From Acanthaster planci (Eukaryota > Echinodermata > Asteroidea > Valvatida > Acanthasteridae): 34,633 nucleotides of DNA. Within the stretch, counting starts at the first letter, position 1, and each line of letters starts with the position of its first letter. Positions 21,001 through 32,500 of this stretch are shown one piece after another. The translations under genes were made by a program, and so were the position numbers. Where the stretch lies: contig NW_019091383.1 of NCBI RefSeq assembly GCF_001949145.1, positions 273,081 to 307,713 of the forward strand, in the 5' to 3' direction. Under the pieces are notes generated by a model that saw nothing but the letters and a program-made list of their open reading frames with translations, did not search any database and had not been told where the DNA came from.

Positions 21001-24000
21001 AGGACTGGTTCCTGCTTGGAATGAACGAGACCTTGAATGATAATTTGTGGTGCCATTCTTGGTATCAATGCTTCAAATTAGCAAAAGTATCAGAAATCTT
21101 GACTTTAATAGGCCTTCACAAACTTTGGGGGTGTAAAAATGATTGTTGTAAAGTCTGCCTTAAAAAATGATAAAGTCCCTGGTTAAATAAACGATTTTTT
21201 CTTTTCAGTTTTTCAACTCTCAGTTGAGTGGAAAACAGTTAAGGGCCATTGACCCTCCAGCTGATTCAACAAATCAAAATTATTTTTCAAAGAGAGGGGA
21301 GGTTAAGCACACTGTAGAGATGTATTTTTCAAGTTTTCACAACTTTCACACAAACATTCTAATACCAATTAAAATACTCTTATCCCAATATCTAAGGCGA
21401 CCTCTGAAACAATTTCTGAACATCATCTCTTGCTGGTTTCACCAACAGTTGGTCTTGATGTTCAGAACACATACACTCCATTCTACTCGGGACCCAAACA
21501 CCTGAGGACTATGACTACAGACAGTTCTTACAGCCAATCCGAGAGGGAACCGATGAAGAACACGAAGCAAGCACTGAAGAGACGTCAGCCCACGGCATTG
21601 ACCTCAATACCAAACCTGGATCCTCAGTGGCCAGGAAATGATGCTGGTAAGCTGATGTTGCTACTTCTAGTGCCAGTGACTGCAGGCTTTCGAATATTTC
21701 ATAGATTTTTCTCAATGCTTGAGGATGCACACATATCTGTGCATATGTGAAATTTCATTGTCAATGAACGGTTCATCCATGACATAAAATTGATATTAAC
21801 ACAATAGCAGAGTGTGTAAGCAGCCCCTAGCCTTCAAGGCTGTGTCCTATGAAATGAGCTTCAAAAGCTATGGCTGTGTTTCTTGTGAGCATACCTCACC
21901 CACGCATTCTGTTGTTGACGAAGACCTAGACTTGTAGCTTTGACCGTAGATTGAAATATGGTCTAAATGAATGGAGGGATTGGAACCGGCTTGATTCATT
22001 GCTGTCATTAGTGTAACCGAGTGGTATAAGGACTCAGTTAAGAAGTAATAAATAAAGACAACAGGGAATGTTGTGGCACGAATACTACATTCAATATTTT
22101 ATTTACAATTTGTGCAATGCCTCAAAGCGTGGGAGAATTTATATTTATACAGAAAAAAACCCACAGTCAATGATCTCGACCTGTAATAGATACAAGAAAG
22201 AAAGTTAATTGTTAAACACACAATTTATTTTCACATTTTGATTTGTTAATTTAAGTTCATTTTACAAGCAAGTGCAGTCTAAAATATCTGTATCTTCCAA
22301 GATACAAGCTTGCTTGTTTCATGCATCTAGCATGTTCATGACAATATAACATGTCTTATTAAATTAGGCTACACATGGCTACCTTTAATTGATTTGCAGA
22401 CTCCAATCATTAACCAAATAATATCACTCATTGTCCCAAAAGATCAAAGGAACGAGGAGGAGGACCTGTTTGAGTTTGGCTTCCGCAAACCTTGCAGTCA
22501 TCGCTGCTCCAATAAGGACTCCTGTGCTCACGAGTGTTGTAAGTTTGGTGTTCCCACGATCCGACAGCTGCCTGCCTCTCAAGGACTTGAGAGGCAATTG
22601 GGTCAAGGCTCACCAACAGCAGCATTGCCATCAGCGACAAGCAAAGCACCGAAGCTGTCACGCTTGGAGCAATACTTCAGTGAGCTCCGTACCAAGACAG
22701 ATGGGCTACCACCAACACCATCAGTGAAACGGATCAAAGTGAGAAAATTCAGTCCTCAAATATTCACAGTTGTTATTGTATTGTTCAGAACTACAGCAAG
22801 TGCATTTTAAAGCATTTTATTTAAAGTTACAGACATAGCCATTGAAGTTTTCCTCTTTGTTTTTCATTAACTTCCAAAAATTTGGTCTTGAGATTTACCC
22901 AATAAAGAAATGCTTTTCACCTGTCCCCCAAATACTTCCACTAGGCCCCCCCCCCCGAAAATACTCGGTCTCTGGTCAGACCAAAGTTTCAGAATTGATG
23001 CGGTGATGCAGGCCGGTTTTTTTAATAGATTTTTTAGGGGGGGTGGGTTGGCTTTTTAAGACTGGCAACGGACACAAAAATGAGTGGCATATTTAATCAA
23101 AGAGCAAAGGCTAGTAGTAGCACGTCATGCCGCCATTGTTGTTGATCAGCTGGCTGCAACTTTGTAACCTAGCCATGGTCTACTGTTTGTGTTTGACATC
23201 AACATTAAGCAGTCGTAACGGATCTATCACCGGGTACGAGCTACCCACGAATTAGTCTGGTTCCTTGAACAAATTGCCCTTCTGACTTTTGGACTTGTGG
23301 CTGGGAATCAGTCTATTCACGAACATTCAGGTGGTGCGGAAATAGAGGGTGCTGTTTTGAGAAAAAAATGGGGAAAAAAATTATTGACGCGCACGTTCAA
23401 AATCAAGGCACGCGCTGACCAGAGACCAACTATTTATTTTGTTGGCCTTAAGTCTCGAACCAAGTATTACAATACATGTACGCTATGTTGTGTGACAGTT
23501 ATTACCTGACCCCACCTTCAAACATGAAGGAATTGCATTCTCAATCAATCACTCACACAGGCGGCACCAGGCAACAAGTGTAGTGTGGACTTAGACAGGT
23601 TCGCCTTTACACCCAAATCCAAACCCTCCGTCCCCACTGCCTTGTCTTCGTCCACGTCGACTCCTAACCCGACCCCTCAACCCAACCCCGTCACACCTGC
23701 CACCCCATCCGCCAAGGGTTGGGAGATGCTGGACTTTTACCAGCAGTCAAGATGTCAGGAGATAAGCACAGATGGAGAGGATCAGGAGGAACTGGAAGCA
23801 TTGGGAGGTGATATATTGACCTTTTCATTTGGGAGGTGATATATTGACCTTTTCATTTCTAGGTATTGCACCTTATGGGTGCTTTCCTGGAGGCCCTACA
23901 TGTATTTGCTACTTTGGGGTAATTGCATTTTAAAGAAGCTTACTGATGTAGATTTTCTCAATCATTTTTCATAACCGCTTGACGCCGGATGATGTGTAAA

Positions 24001-27000
24001 CACACATAATTTTCCTTATTTGTTCCATGGAAGACCTGTACACTCGTTTAAGAATTTTTTTTTCATTTCCGCGGTTAACGTATTGATGTGTCATGCTCGG
24101 TTGGGTCAAAGTGCATTTACAAGGTTGAAGAATTTGCAGTTAAAAAATCCGCCTCCAGCAACTTTTTCGGGTCAGAAAATCTGACGTTAACTGGTTAAGA
24201 ATTGTCTTATCAAAGTAATCTCGGTTACATGCTCAGATCAAATTCCAGATCAAACTACATTAACATGGCCTGACAACCTGCGGGCCAACACTGACGATGC
24301 CAACATGTCCTGGTCAGACTCAGACAGAGAGGAGATGGTGCTAGATAGATACATGCAGGATGATGACGGCATAAATGGTAGGTGGGATAGTTGAGATCTT
24401 TGTGAAAGAGGGTGGAGCTAATCTGCACCCCCTTAGACTTCTGTACAATAAGAGCCTCAAGTTTAGGACACCTATTCTGTGGCATTGCTGTGCAATCATT
24501 TGAGATACAACAGTGTACATGAGTAATCATCTTCCCCCAGTCTAAACTATATGCTTTCGTTTTCTTTAGATAACTTATGTAAATTATTTGTTCCAGAAGT
24601 TCACATATATGACTGCGTAAACTTGTTTTGCTTGATTAAAAGACCAATAGAGTTTTTAAGTTCACATAAGAGGAAAAAGTACAATTAAATAAATAATAAA
24701 AGTCCGGAAATCCAGTTTGGTTATATCTTTTTCATAAGCAAGAGTAAAGAGTGTACATAAACCATGTATTTTATTATCATCCTAGTAATCCATAAATGAT
24801 GTATATTTCAATGCAGCTGATGAGCTGGCATCAGATGATAACTGCTGGTTATCAAATCCTTATGAAGCGGCCCTTGCATCCCAGATCCAACGGCAACCCC
24901 ATCACAGTCCACAGCAGCAGCAACATGTGCACATCTACAGGCCAGCAGCTAGCCGGTACCGACAACACCATCACAACCCAGGAGAGAAGCAACTCTGGAG
25001 TTACGAAGAGTCAGCAACCAGCCACAAGCAGCAACAGCAGTTCCAGTCCCGGCCAGACAGTACAGCGGTCCACAGACGCAGGGGCCAAGTCTTTGCCTGG
25101 AAATCACCAACAATTAGCCAGCTCCAGACTGGGGAAGCACCTGTCGTGATTCCCTCTCCTCCAACTAGCTTCAATCCACCCTGGACTTCCAACAATGAAA
25201 TGAGTATGACTCGGTAAGAGACATCTGGAAGGTGATCTCTGGAAAGTTTTCATTTCACCATGTCATAAAAACTGCCAAATTCAATATAAAGGCATAAGAA
25301 CTTGTAAAGTAAATATTTCTCAAACTTCAACTGCATGCAGTTGTTCCTGGAATGTCTGGCTCAAGCAATTTCCATTGAATTTGTGGTGCTTAACTCTGAC
25401 GTTCCATTTGTTGACAGCTTGGCCTGATTTCTCAAAGCCACACCTCGTGAACCCTATCTAACAGCCACCTTTATGTCACGTCGATGCCGTCTTCCCCATT
25501 TCAGAGACAGCCCCAAAAATACCATTCCCAGCATAATACTCTGTAATAGAAAGTTTCATCAGGCAATCACTTTCTCTCTGTCTCAAGGGGACTGTCATCA
25601 AATGCCAGGTATAGTGCCAATGACTTTGTGTCAGCCAAGACAGCTCTAGCCTCTTGGCTCCCCTCCGCTTCAGCACAGATACCATCAGCTCGTCAATCAA
25701 GGAACAATATCACCTCATTCACAATCGATGAGTTGGACAAGGCCTACAAGACACAACACATGTCATACATACCACAAGAACTGCCAACAGGTTGGTGATA
25801 CGCTTACAGCTGTTTTCAACGAGAAAAAAGTCATTGCAAAAAGGATGGACTCCTTAAATCTTTGTTTTTCACATGTTAACCAAAGGCAGTCTGCTTTTGT
25901 TTTAGGGAATGTCTGTTTTAGGTTTTTGTATAAAAACATTTTCAAAAAAAGCAAAACAATAAATGTACAAAATGGCCTTTTTCATGTAAAGCAGTAATAA
26001 AACATCTTGCATTTAACTTTTTACCAAAACAATTCAAACTAAATAATGGTAAAAATCTTTGAGAACGAAAATCAATTTTAAGATAACAGTGCCATAAGCA
26101 GGTAGCTTACTGAAAGGAAAGTAATTCTCCTTACCTTTCAGTGTCACATCAGGATGAGCCAACTGTGTCCACTGAGGACACGCCCATCATTGTCTTGTCT
26201 GATGAAGATACCACCATGGACATAAACAATAGTAGTCAGCCTTACATCATGAACTCCAGCTCAGATGAGGAGTTCCTGCAAAGCTGCCTGGAGGTGGAAT
26301 CCCGAAAGGCTAGCAAGGCACGGCAGGACACCCTGCCACCAGCCGGATCGATAGTGACCTCATCCCAGTCCTCTACCTCAGAAACTTCAGATCACAAGAA
26401 CCAGTGGCAGTCTCCAGTAGTGGCTGCTGCAAACAATTTCCAGGGAAGGAAATGTGGAGAAAACCAAGCAAGACCAGTTAGTGATACCCCGTTGAGTCCA
26501 TCGAGCTCTCCAGAAATCTGCAAGCCTACTGCAAGCAGATCTAACCAGTCTGAGAACAGCTCATCAGGACCACCCACAGCTCAGAGCACCAAGAAGTCTC
26601 TGAATCATAACTTAAGGCACTCTTCCAATGCTTGTCTTTTCTCTCCAATAATAAGCCTTCCGCGAAGGTTTGTACCATTTGACAAATCTTCCATTACTTC
26701 CAGTTGCAGGAATCCTCCACACCAAGACCCTTCTCTCAGTCAGAGTTTGAAGCACTCAGAGCCCAACTCACCAGAGTGCTGTAGTACAGCACAGAATTCC
26801 TGGCATCTCAAATCCCCCATCCTCACCTCCAGTCTTCAAGAATTCATTCAGAAGCCATCCCTTGGAGCAAGCCCATCCTCACCAACAAGCAGCAACACAA
26901 CCAAATCATTGACCACCGAGCTGTCTCCTGCCTTCAACTCCAATCGTCCAGGATATTCACAGCTCACCGAGGGGCCATCTCATCCATATCTTAACCCTCA

Positions 27001-27630
27001 AACTAGCGGCATAGCTTCTCCAAAATCTTCCAGCCAGGGGTCTCCAACCCACAAGGCATCCTCTTTTTATCAGCAGACATCAAACCTCACTCCACAGCCG
27101 TCTCTTGCAGTAAGTCTTCGCTCTCCACCAAGCTCATCAAGTGGTAAGAAACTCTGCAGTCCACTTCTGAGGAGACACAAAACAAGGGATTTCTTCACCA
27201 CAAATCCTGACAAGTGAGTGATTGACCATATTGCACATCGTTACCCAGTCAACATTAAAGTACCATTTTCATGGGAGTGGTCATGCATAAAGTAATGATC
27301 TAAAAGTCTCTTCAGCCTGCCATAATGAATATGACATGAAGGTAGTAGCACCTGCTAATAGCAGTAAACCTCTCTCTCAGTAGTATGTTACATGTAGCCA
27401 AGGTGCAAATTTGAACAAATCATAGTGTAGAAATGGACGTAAGTCCTTGTCTGTGCCCAGCAAAACTGTAATAACAGAAAATTGATGTCAGTTAACAAGG
27501 CATTACTTACCAGTTACCATGTGACATTGTGATTCCCAACAAGGATTTGTCTGTCCATTCCAGGTCGCCACAGGGTGCCGATGATGCCGAAGCCATATAC
27601 GACAAACTTTTTGAAGGAATATTCTCATGA
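9529..27630 (+). CDS. HFM1: HFM1 (Mer3 orthologue), meiotic SF2 DNA helicase
   Basis: 3'-5' DNA helicase of the Ski2/Hel308-like group, a ZMM protein needed for meiotic crossover formation. Thirty-two coding exons were placed: 9529-9566, 10113-10276, 10741-10987, 11395-11561, 11948-12010, then a gap, 12984-13116, 13445-13596, 13813-13893, 14278-14454, 14572-14618, 14885-15038, 15294-15426, 15982-16083, 16416-16609, 17049-17095, 17333-17514, 17943-18026, 18168-18259, 18648-18802, 19218-19315, 19562-19776, 20005-20088, 20317-20474, 20856-20959, 21449-21646, 22443-22738, 23561-23807, 24237-24377, 24817-25213, 25588-25790, 26142-27213, 27564-27630. They total 5,692 bases, about 1,900 codons against 1,435 in human. 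Phases agree throughout except between exons 5 and 6, where a short exon (length 3n+2) is expected but not seen. The C-terminus ends KLFEGIFS, like the vertebrate IFDGIF end. Confidence 0.95.
12011..12983 (+). other. HFM1 intron 5 region: gap where the pre-motif-I exon is expected
   Basis: Exon 5 ends in phase 1 at LRPVNEI, and the next exon opens in phase 0 at VLYTDKH. Vertebrate HFM1 has about 24 residues between these points, including the aromatic FPYFNYIQ segment. I read all three plus-strand frames here and found no such coding stretch. Roughly 12020-12410 instead carries minus-strand coding-like sequence; 12420-12980 is AT-rich and unremarkable. Either an exon is lost or replaced, or the assembly is wrong here. 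Confidence 0.6.
12020..12410 (-). pseudogene. Unidentified decayed coding-like fragment on the minus strand in HFM1 intron 5
   Basis: A minus-strand ATG at 12408 opens a 60-codon frame, beginning [19 protein letters not shown] and containing [17 protein letters not shown]. After three stops the same frame resumes with [20 protein letters not shown]. An overlapping second frame is also long. The composition looks like a once-coding sequence, such as an inserted gene fragment or a mobile element, but I do not recognise a family. It begins within a few bases of the end of HFM1 exon 5. Confidence 0.3.
12984..16609 (+). other. HFM1: HFM1 helicase core (both RecA-like lobes), exons 6-14
   Basis: All catalytic motifs from I onward are intact. 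Motif I APTGSGKT is at 13017-13040; motif Ia is [10 protein letters not shown] in exon 13445-13596; motif Ib is MTTPEKWD, split by an intron. Motif II DEVH is also split: DE ends exon 13813-13893 and VH opens exon 14278-14454. Motif III is SATIPN; the motif IV region is PTLVFCATRKS across exons 14885-15038 and 15294-15426. YHHAG follows in exon 15982-16083, then motif [16 protein letters not shown] and motif [14 protein letters not shown] in exon 16416-16609. The order and spacing match vertebrate HFM1 closely. The segment immediately before motif I is missing from the window, as described under the gap. Confidence 0.95.
15569..15737. mobile_element. MITE-like inverted-repeat element in HFM1 intron
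   Basis: GCAAGATATGGGACGGAG at 15569-15586 has a perfect 18-base reverse complement at 15720-15737. The arms continue inward imperfectly through a run of six or more C on the left matched by G on the right. About 130 bases of unrelated sequence lie between. The size and terminal inverted repeats fit a non-autonomous DNA element. No open frame of note is inside; target-site duplication was not resolved. Confidence 0.5.
17049..21646 (+). other. HFM1: HFM1 winged-helix and Sec63-type region, exons 15-25
   Basis: Eleven exons encode the part following the helicase lobes. [20 protein letters not shown] begins the winged-helix portion, followed by NPFHYG and the helical [18 protein letters not shown]. 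The Sec63-like region continues with [63 protein letters not shown] and [15 protein letters not shown], each collinear with human HFM1. The intron after exon 20005-20088 uses a GC donor (CAG then GCAAGT). The last exon of the block reads [17 protein letters not shown] and then diverges. This region in Hel308-like helicases contacts DNA and couples to protein partners; that is family knowledge, not shown here. Confidence 0.92.
22443..22738 (+). other. HFM1: HFM1 zinc-binding motif exon
   Basis: This 98-codon exon contains [20 protein letters not shown], a Cys-x3-Cys-x5-Cys-x3-Cys-Cys motif with identical spacing in vertebrate HFM1. It then carries [13 protein letters not shown] and SVKRIKV, which also match. 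The start at 22443 (after AAAAG) is required to keep phase with the preceding exon; the better-looking acceptor at 22400 (TTTGCAG) would be out of phase. Confidence 0.85.
22945..23455. mobile_element. Possible non-autonomous DNA element in HFM1 intron before exon 27
   Basis: The 13-mer GGTCTCTGGTCAG at 22967-22979 recurs as an exact reverse complement at 23415-23427. Just outside each copy lie weaker matching bits: AAAATA and AGGCC on the left, TATTTATTTT and GGCCTT on the right. The enclosed 430 bases show a poly-C run, G-rich patches and no coding signal. The boundaries are approximate. Confidence 0.3.
23561..27630 (+). other. HFM1: HFM1 long C-terminal tail, exons 27-32
   Basis: Six exons encode about 675 residues, much longer than the vertebrate tail, and mostly Ser/Pro/Gln-rich. 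Landmarks: [14 protein letters not shown] (matching human LKEFGFTPKPS); an acidic TWPDNL and WSDSDREE stretch; glutamine/histidine tracts in exon 24817-25213; and a 1,072-base exon (26142-27213) opening with the acidic, SUMO-interaction-like PIIVLSDED. The last exon encodes [18 protein letters not shown] then TGA at 27628. All joins keep phase. Between the conserved ends the tail is probably disordered; its function is unknown. A 28-base tandem duplication overlaps the donor after exon 23561-23807. Confidence 0.85.
23803..23858 (+). repeat. 28-base exact tandem duplication covering an HFM1 splice donor
   Basis: The unit starting GGGAGGTGATATATTG occurs at 23803-23830 and again at 23831-23858 without a mismatch. 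It contains the last bases of exon 23561-23807 and its donor GTGATA, so the donor is present twice, 28 bases apart. Use of the first keeps phase with the next exon; use of the second would shift the frame. Confidence 0.9.
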
Positions 27631-28870
27631 AGTGAGCTGAGGTGACACAGTTTGAAACTACCAAAACTCCACCACTAAATTTTGTTGCGTTCTCATCATT
27701 TTCAAACTTGCTTTCTTGTTCAAAATGTAAAGAATTTGTCATCAGCACTGGCTTCGTAAAACATTTTCCAGCAAAAACACCTGGGGAAGCTTTTGCCCCA
27801 GAGCACACACAAAATGACAGCTTTCTACAAGACTCCAACCTACATATTTACACTTGCCATTCTTTATTTACATTTAAGTTAACAAATACCAGAAAACAAG
27901 AGACAAATGATCCTGGGGGTCCATCATCCATGACGCAAAGCTACTTTGAATGCATGTGTTATTTACTGCCATGAGAGCCAACCCTCCAAATCCATGCTGC
28001 AGAAGGTGATGTGGCATGCAAAGTTGAGCGCATAATTAGTTGTTCGTTATGCTCCTCAAACTATTTTAAAGAGCAGTTTGTACTGAGACGGCTTGGGAAA
28101 AAGACTATCCAAGTTTCACCGGTTAAATATGTAAGTAATGAAAAGGTTTTTCTTCTGACTTCAGCCTGGTTTGGCAATGTCTGGTCGCACTTTCATGTGA
28201 TACCTTCCAAGACCAATTTTTTTTTTTTTACTTGTTTGCCGACTCTACACATTGGCTTTAATCCCTACATTTGCCTGGATTATCAAGCATACACATAATA
28301 ATTATAACACATGCCATGGGTCTTTCTCCAAGCAGAACCACGTAGTGCTCATGAAGGGGAGAGGGTGCATACCTTTACTGTTTCTTCTTGAGAATGTTAC
28401 TTAAATGAAACTAATAACTCAACACCTGTTGATTCTTGCTGTCCACAAAGTGAGCATGAAATACAAGGGTTCATTTCCCCATAAACTTTTTTTGTTCCAA
28501 AAGGAATTCAAACTCAATTATTGAAGGAGTCAGTTTGAGATGGTTACTAAGTTTTAAAAATTTGAAATGTATATTTGATTAATGGAAGAATAATATATGT
28601 ATACTGAAATATGATTTGAAATTAGACAGAATTATGCATTAGGTTTCCCTTGAGGTAATGTATTTATAAGTTATTGTTTAAATAGTTATTTCTTCGGTTT
28701 TGTCTTTGATATTTAGTGTTGTAAATTTCTGTATTTATGAAGAACTATGCAAACATATGTATATAGGTAGTTCCTTGAGGGCCTTGTAGAGATAATCTAA
28801 CATTTGCATATAAATCTGTTTGTGTACAATACTTTATAATCAAAATAAACATGAGGTTCATCATTCTAGC
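27631..28870 (+). terminator. HFM1: HFM1 3' UTR with polyadenylation signal
   Basis: After the TGA at 27628-27630 there are about 1.2 kb without conserved coding sequence. The first clear AATAAA on the plus strand is at 28844-28849, so cleavage is expected near 28865. Cleavage was not observed; the end is approximate. Confidence 0.6.
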
Positions 28871-29012
28871 CGGGGACTTAGCTGCCACAAATTGAACCTG
28901 AGATTTGATGAACGCAGCGATTAGACATTTCATTAAAGAAACTCTGCATGTGGTAACAATTTCATGAAGTTAGACCGAATAAGACTTGAACGTTTTCATA
29001 GTGAAAGAACTA

Positions 29013-29173
29013 TATCAGTGAAACGATTGCGGTTACGCCGTGGATCAATCTATTTCTTGAGTATGTGTGGTTCTGAGTAGAATCAGGGAATAACTCAACG
29101 TTTCGAACAGTGTACTCTGTCTCAGGGGACTGCAGGATTGATCCATGGTGTAACTGCAATCATTTTACTCATA
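29013..29173 (+). repeat. Long imperfect hairpin in the HFM1-CDC45 tail-to-tail intergenic region
   Basis: Arms 29025-29050 and 29136-29161 are 26 bases each and differ at only three positions. All three are G in the left arm facing T in the right, so plus-strand RNA would pair throughout with G-U wobbles. After one mismatch the stem continues outward for seven pairs, one of them a G-U wobble, then another mismatch and three pairs (29013-29024 and 29162-29173). The loop is 85 bases. It may be a small foldback element; it lies between the two predicted poly(A) sites. Confidence 0.6.
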
Positions 29174-29229
29174 AGTTAAACCATGTTGATGCACACATTC
29201 AAAAGCCTGCATCGGATAATAAATATACA

Positions 29230-29513
29230 CCTCAAAGAGATACGAGAATTGTTTATTTACACATTGTACAAATTTTATATTTATTGTTATACATATAAAG
29301 ACTAGGTCCTCATAAAACATTTGACTTCATCTCAACATATTTTTTTTCATGTATCCTTGAAGTGGACACATACAAAAATCTCTTAAGTAAAGCTACATAT
29401 CCACTTATTACTGGAAAACTTCACATGGTGTTTCAACAAAGAGCTGTGTTGATTGATTGAATCATCACGGTCATTTTCCAAGAGTTCAAACTGCCTTGTT
29501 CAGTTTCTTCAAA
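29230..29513 (-). terminator. CDC45: CDC45 3' UTR with polyadenylation signals
   Basis: Downstream of the CDC45 stop codon on the minus strand, AATAAA occurs at plus positions 29280-29285 and 29252-29257. This gives a short 3' UTR of roughly 230-280 bases. About 360 bases then separate it from the HFM1 poly(A) signal. Confidence 0.6.
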
Positions 29514-32500
29514 TCAGATTGTCAGGAGAGAGATCAGAGCATCAAAGAATTTACTGCGATCCTCGTTCTTCATTTCTATTACTGCACAAAAAATCACAAA
29601 CAAGAAATGCAGAAATAAATTTGACACTTCCAATTACAGTACTCCACTTAAATTTTCTTGCATTTTATTTTACTATTTCGAATGTGTGCAAGATGTCCAA
29701 AACGGTACCAAAAACCAGCAGGGCTTGAAAATAAAAGAATTTGGTTTAGTAACTTCCCTCATCTCTACTGGTCTATTCTGACGGTGTTAGCACTTGCACA
29801 TTTAGTCATTTAAGAAACAGGCTTTAAAAAAAATGTCAAATTTAAAAAATGGGTTCATCTCTAAGTTTGAAAACAAGACCAGCATTTAATTTTTTTATGA
29901 AGTATCTTTGCATAAACATTGTAAAAACTGAAATAGTTACTTTTAGCTTATTCTACAAAAAGTATTTATTAACTTATTATTACATACATGTTACAGTGTT
30001 ACAGATGTTTATTAAAAGACCGAAATGAGTAAGTTCATTTGATCTGACTTACCTGAGGAGTCAAAGTTGTCGTGAAGAATTCTTGAGCCAGTCTTCTTTC
30101 CAGCTTGCTCAAAGGCTCTTCCAAAGAAACTGCGTGAACAAGTTTCAGAAATATTAAAAGAACTGTGAGATAGTTGGCTTGAAACACAAGATCTGGTAAT
30201 TTTTGTGGAGTGGTTACTGACAAGGTGACAAAATCAGATGAAAATTGCTGAAAAATATCTCTGCTACAAATTGACAAAACCAGACTTTCATAACAGTTAC
30301 ATAGGCAATTAAAATTCCCCCCCTAAAATTCAAGAATTAACTCTGTAATTATTCACTGATCACTATTTGGCTGCCTAATCACTGTTTTAAAAGTTGCTTT
30401 CACGGTAAAAATGCTTACAAAAGACATGGCTTCTTATGCCTGAAACATAATGGAATGCTGATCCTACAACAAAGACAAATGAACACTATGCAACACTTCC
30501 CCCCCTACAAAGGTCCCTTTGGGTATCATTCACTTGAAGAGTATTCAACATAAATGCGTTAACTTACTTCTTAGAGCTCTGTTCCAACTCTGGTAGGGGC
30601 GGTATCCCAACAACCAACAGGGTTCCTGTCTCCAGGTTCAAGGGTGCTGTCATGACCAGTGGTAAGGTCCTGGCTTTCCTGTTCTTGGACTACGAAAGGA
30701 AAACACTGAGATGAAACGTCTTGGTTGGCTATCGATAAACCTCTGTACAAGGAACACCACTTTGTTTAAATGTGAGCTTTCCTATAGTGCTCAGTGGACC
30801 ATGGACCCCACTGGCTATGCAGGGTACTGACGTGATTACATCATGCAAACATTTATGTGTGTAAAGGGCATTAATGTGAGAGTGTATGAGTGAACAAGTG
30901 CGTACACCATTTGTTTGCAATACACTTCCTGGTTCAAATGACGTCACTCTTTGGTACTCTATACAAAAGTACATATAAACAATCTGTGATGTCATCAGTA
31001 CAGAGGCCTACTGCACACCCTAAGCCCTTCTTGTGTTATGCATGTGGAAGCACAAATCGCAATGAACACCAGAGCACGGTGAAGTGTGACAAACTTCACA
31101 AGACTGTAACATATGCTGTCGTAAAGCTTTAACAAAACAATTGCTGCTTTGTGGGCTCACCATTTTCACATAGGCTTCCAACGTGAACCGAGCCAGCATG
31201 CCCAGACAGTTGGGCCGGGAGAAGTACTTGGTATCCGGCGTCCCTTCCTGGATGAAGGCGTAGAGGAACGACCCGGCCGAGATGACCTGGCTCATGTCCA
31301 GCAAGGATTGGACTTGGTTGACCGTGGCACGGAATTGACGCTTGGAAAGCTCCAAGCCGTGCAAAAGCTTGTCAATGTTGGATCTGATGGGGGGGGGGAA
31401 TTGAACAATCAATTCATCGCCAACAGAAATTTCATACAAACTTTTCTTCATGAGTTAGTCAACCTCAAACTGTTTTCATTACTTGAGGGAGGATTATTTT
31501 GCTAACGATGCTCTGCTAAGCAAACATGACAGAAAGTATTTTTCGTACATTGTACAATCAGACATGCAACTTGGACTTTGACAATAAACAAGGAAATTCC
31601 AATCTTCACAAGACTCATTACGGTGTGTTCTAATTTTCAACGGCATGAGTGTGTAGTGAAAAAACAAGGAAATCAGCTGTTCCAAGAAAAGGTTGCACGC
31701 CTGGTACAACAGAATTCAAATAGTTACTTTAAGACATCCTGTCAAACGAAGCATTTTAACTTGTATTACTTCGGGAAAAAAATCATTTTATTGATTACTA
31801 CAAAAAAAAAGTAACTTTCTTTTGCAGCAAACTTCTTGTAATTTAATCCTGGGATCAAAACTGACCTTCCCAACACAGCATTCACGTGCAAAACAGATCA
31901 GAAATAAATCTCAAGATTCACTTACCTCGACAGGCAGTCAAGCGCTTCCAAGAAACAACCTTCTGGGGTATTCTCTGTCTCCTGTTGTGAAAATCAAAAC
32001 ACAAACGGTACATAGAATCAGAGAAAAAATAGTGTTAGGACCTGCATTCTCTTCACAAGTAATAAAGAATGGAAAAATGCTTATCAAACGATGTAATTAA
32101 TTGGTTCATTTATTTCTGTGCATTGAATGGTTCATTCAGTGCCGACTGCAGCACGATGGTAAGAAAAACAATGAACAAATATCAATTTTATGGTATGGAG
32201 GAAAACTCAGCATGAATATTCAACGGAAAACTGATGGAGTCCTGTAATAATATTAATAATTTATTAATTTATAAAGCGCAAATTTCATATAGATATGTTC
32301 AAATGCACTGTACAATGAAGAAATTAAGCGTGGAACAATGAATACATGTAAACATGGATGAGCCGACGGCATACAAGGGCGCCTCGGGCAGCCGCCAAAC
32401 GACCCACATTCACCAACATCAGTAAAGAGGAGACAATGAGAGGCAGTTACAGTTTTAGAGGTGGGAGGAAAACCCCAGAGGAATATTCTGGGTAAAACCC

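Noticed and set aside
21975-22050. tRNA-like pieces: box B on the minus strand (GGTTCCAATCCC) and CCGAGTGGTATAAGG, box A-like, on the plus strand.
   Set aside because: The two boxes lie on opposite strands and cannot form one tRNA; likely chance or SINE debris.
22394-22442. Open frame upstream of the zinc-motif exon starting at an acceptor TTTGCAG.
   Set aside because: Use of that acceptor would break the reading phase with the preceding exon; 22443 fits.
27642-27974. 110-codon frame after the HFM1 stop codon.
   Set aside because: Lies in the 3' UTR, low-complexity, with no family resemblance.
31149-31505. 118-codon plus-strand open frame opposite a CDC45 exon.
   Set aside because: It is the antisense shadow of the conserved 223-base CDC45 exon 31161-31383.
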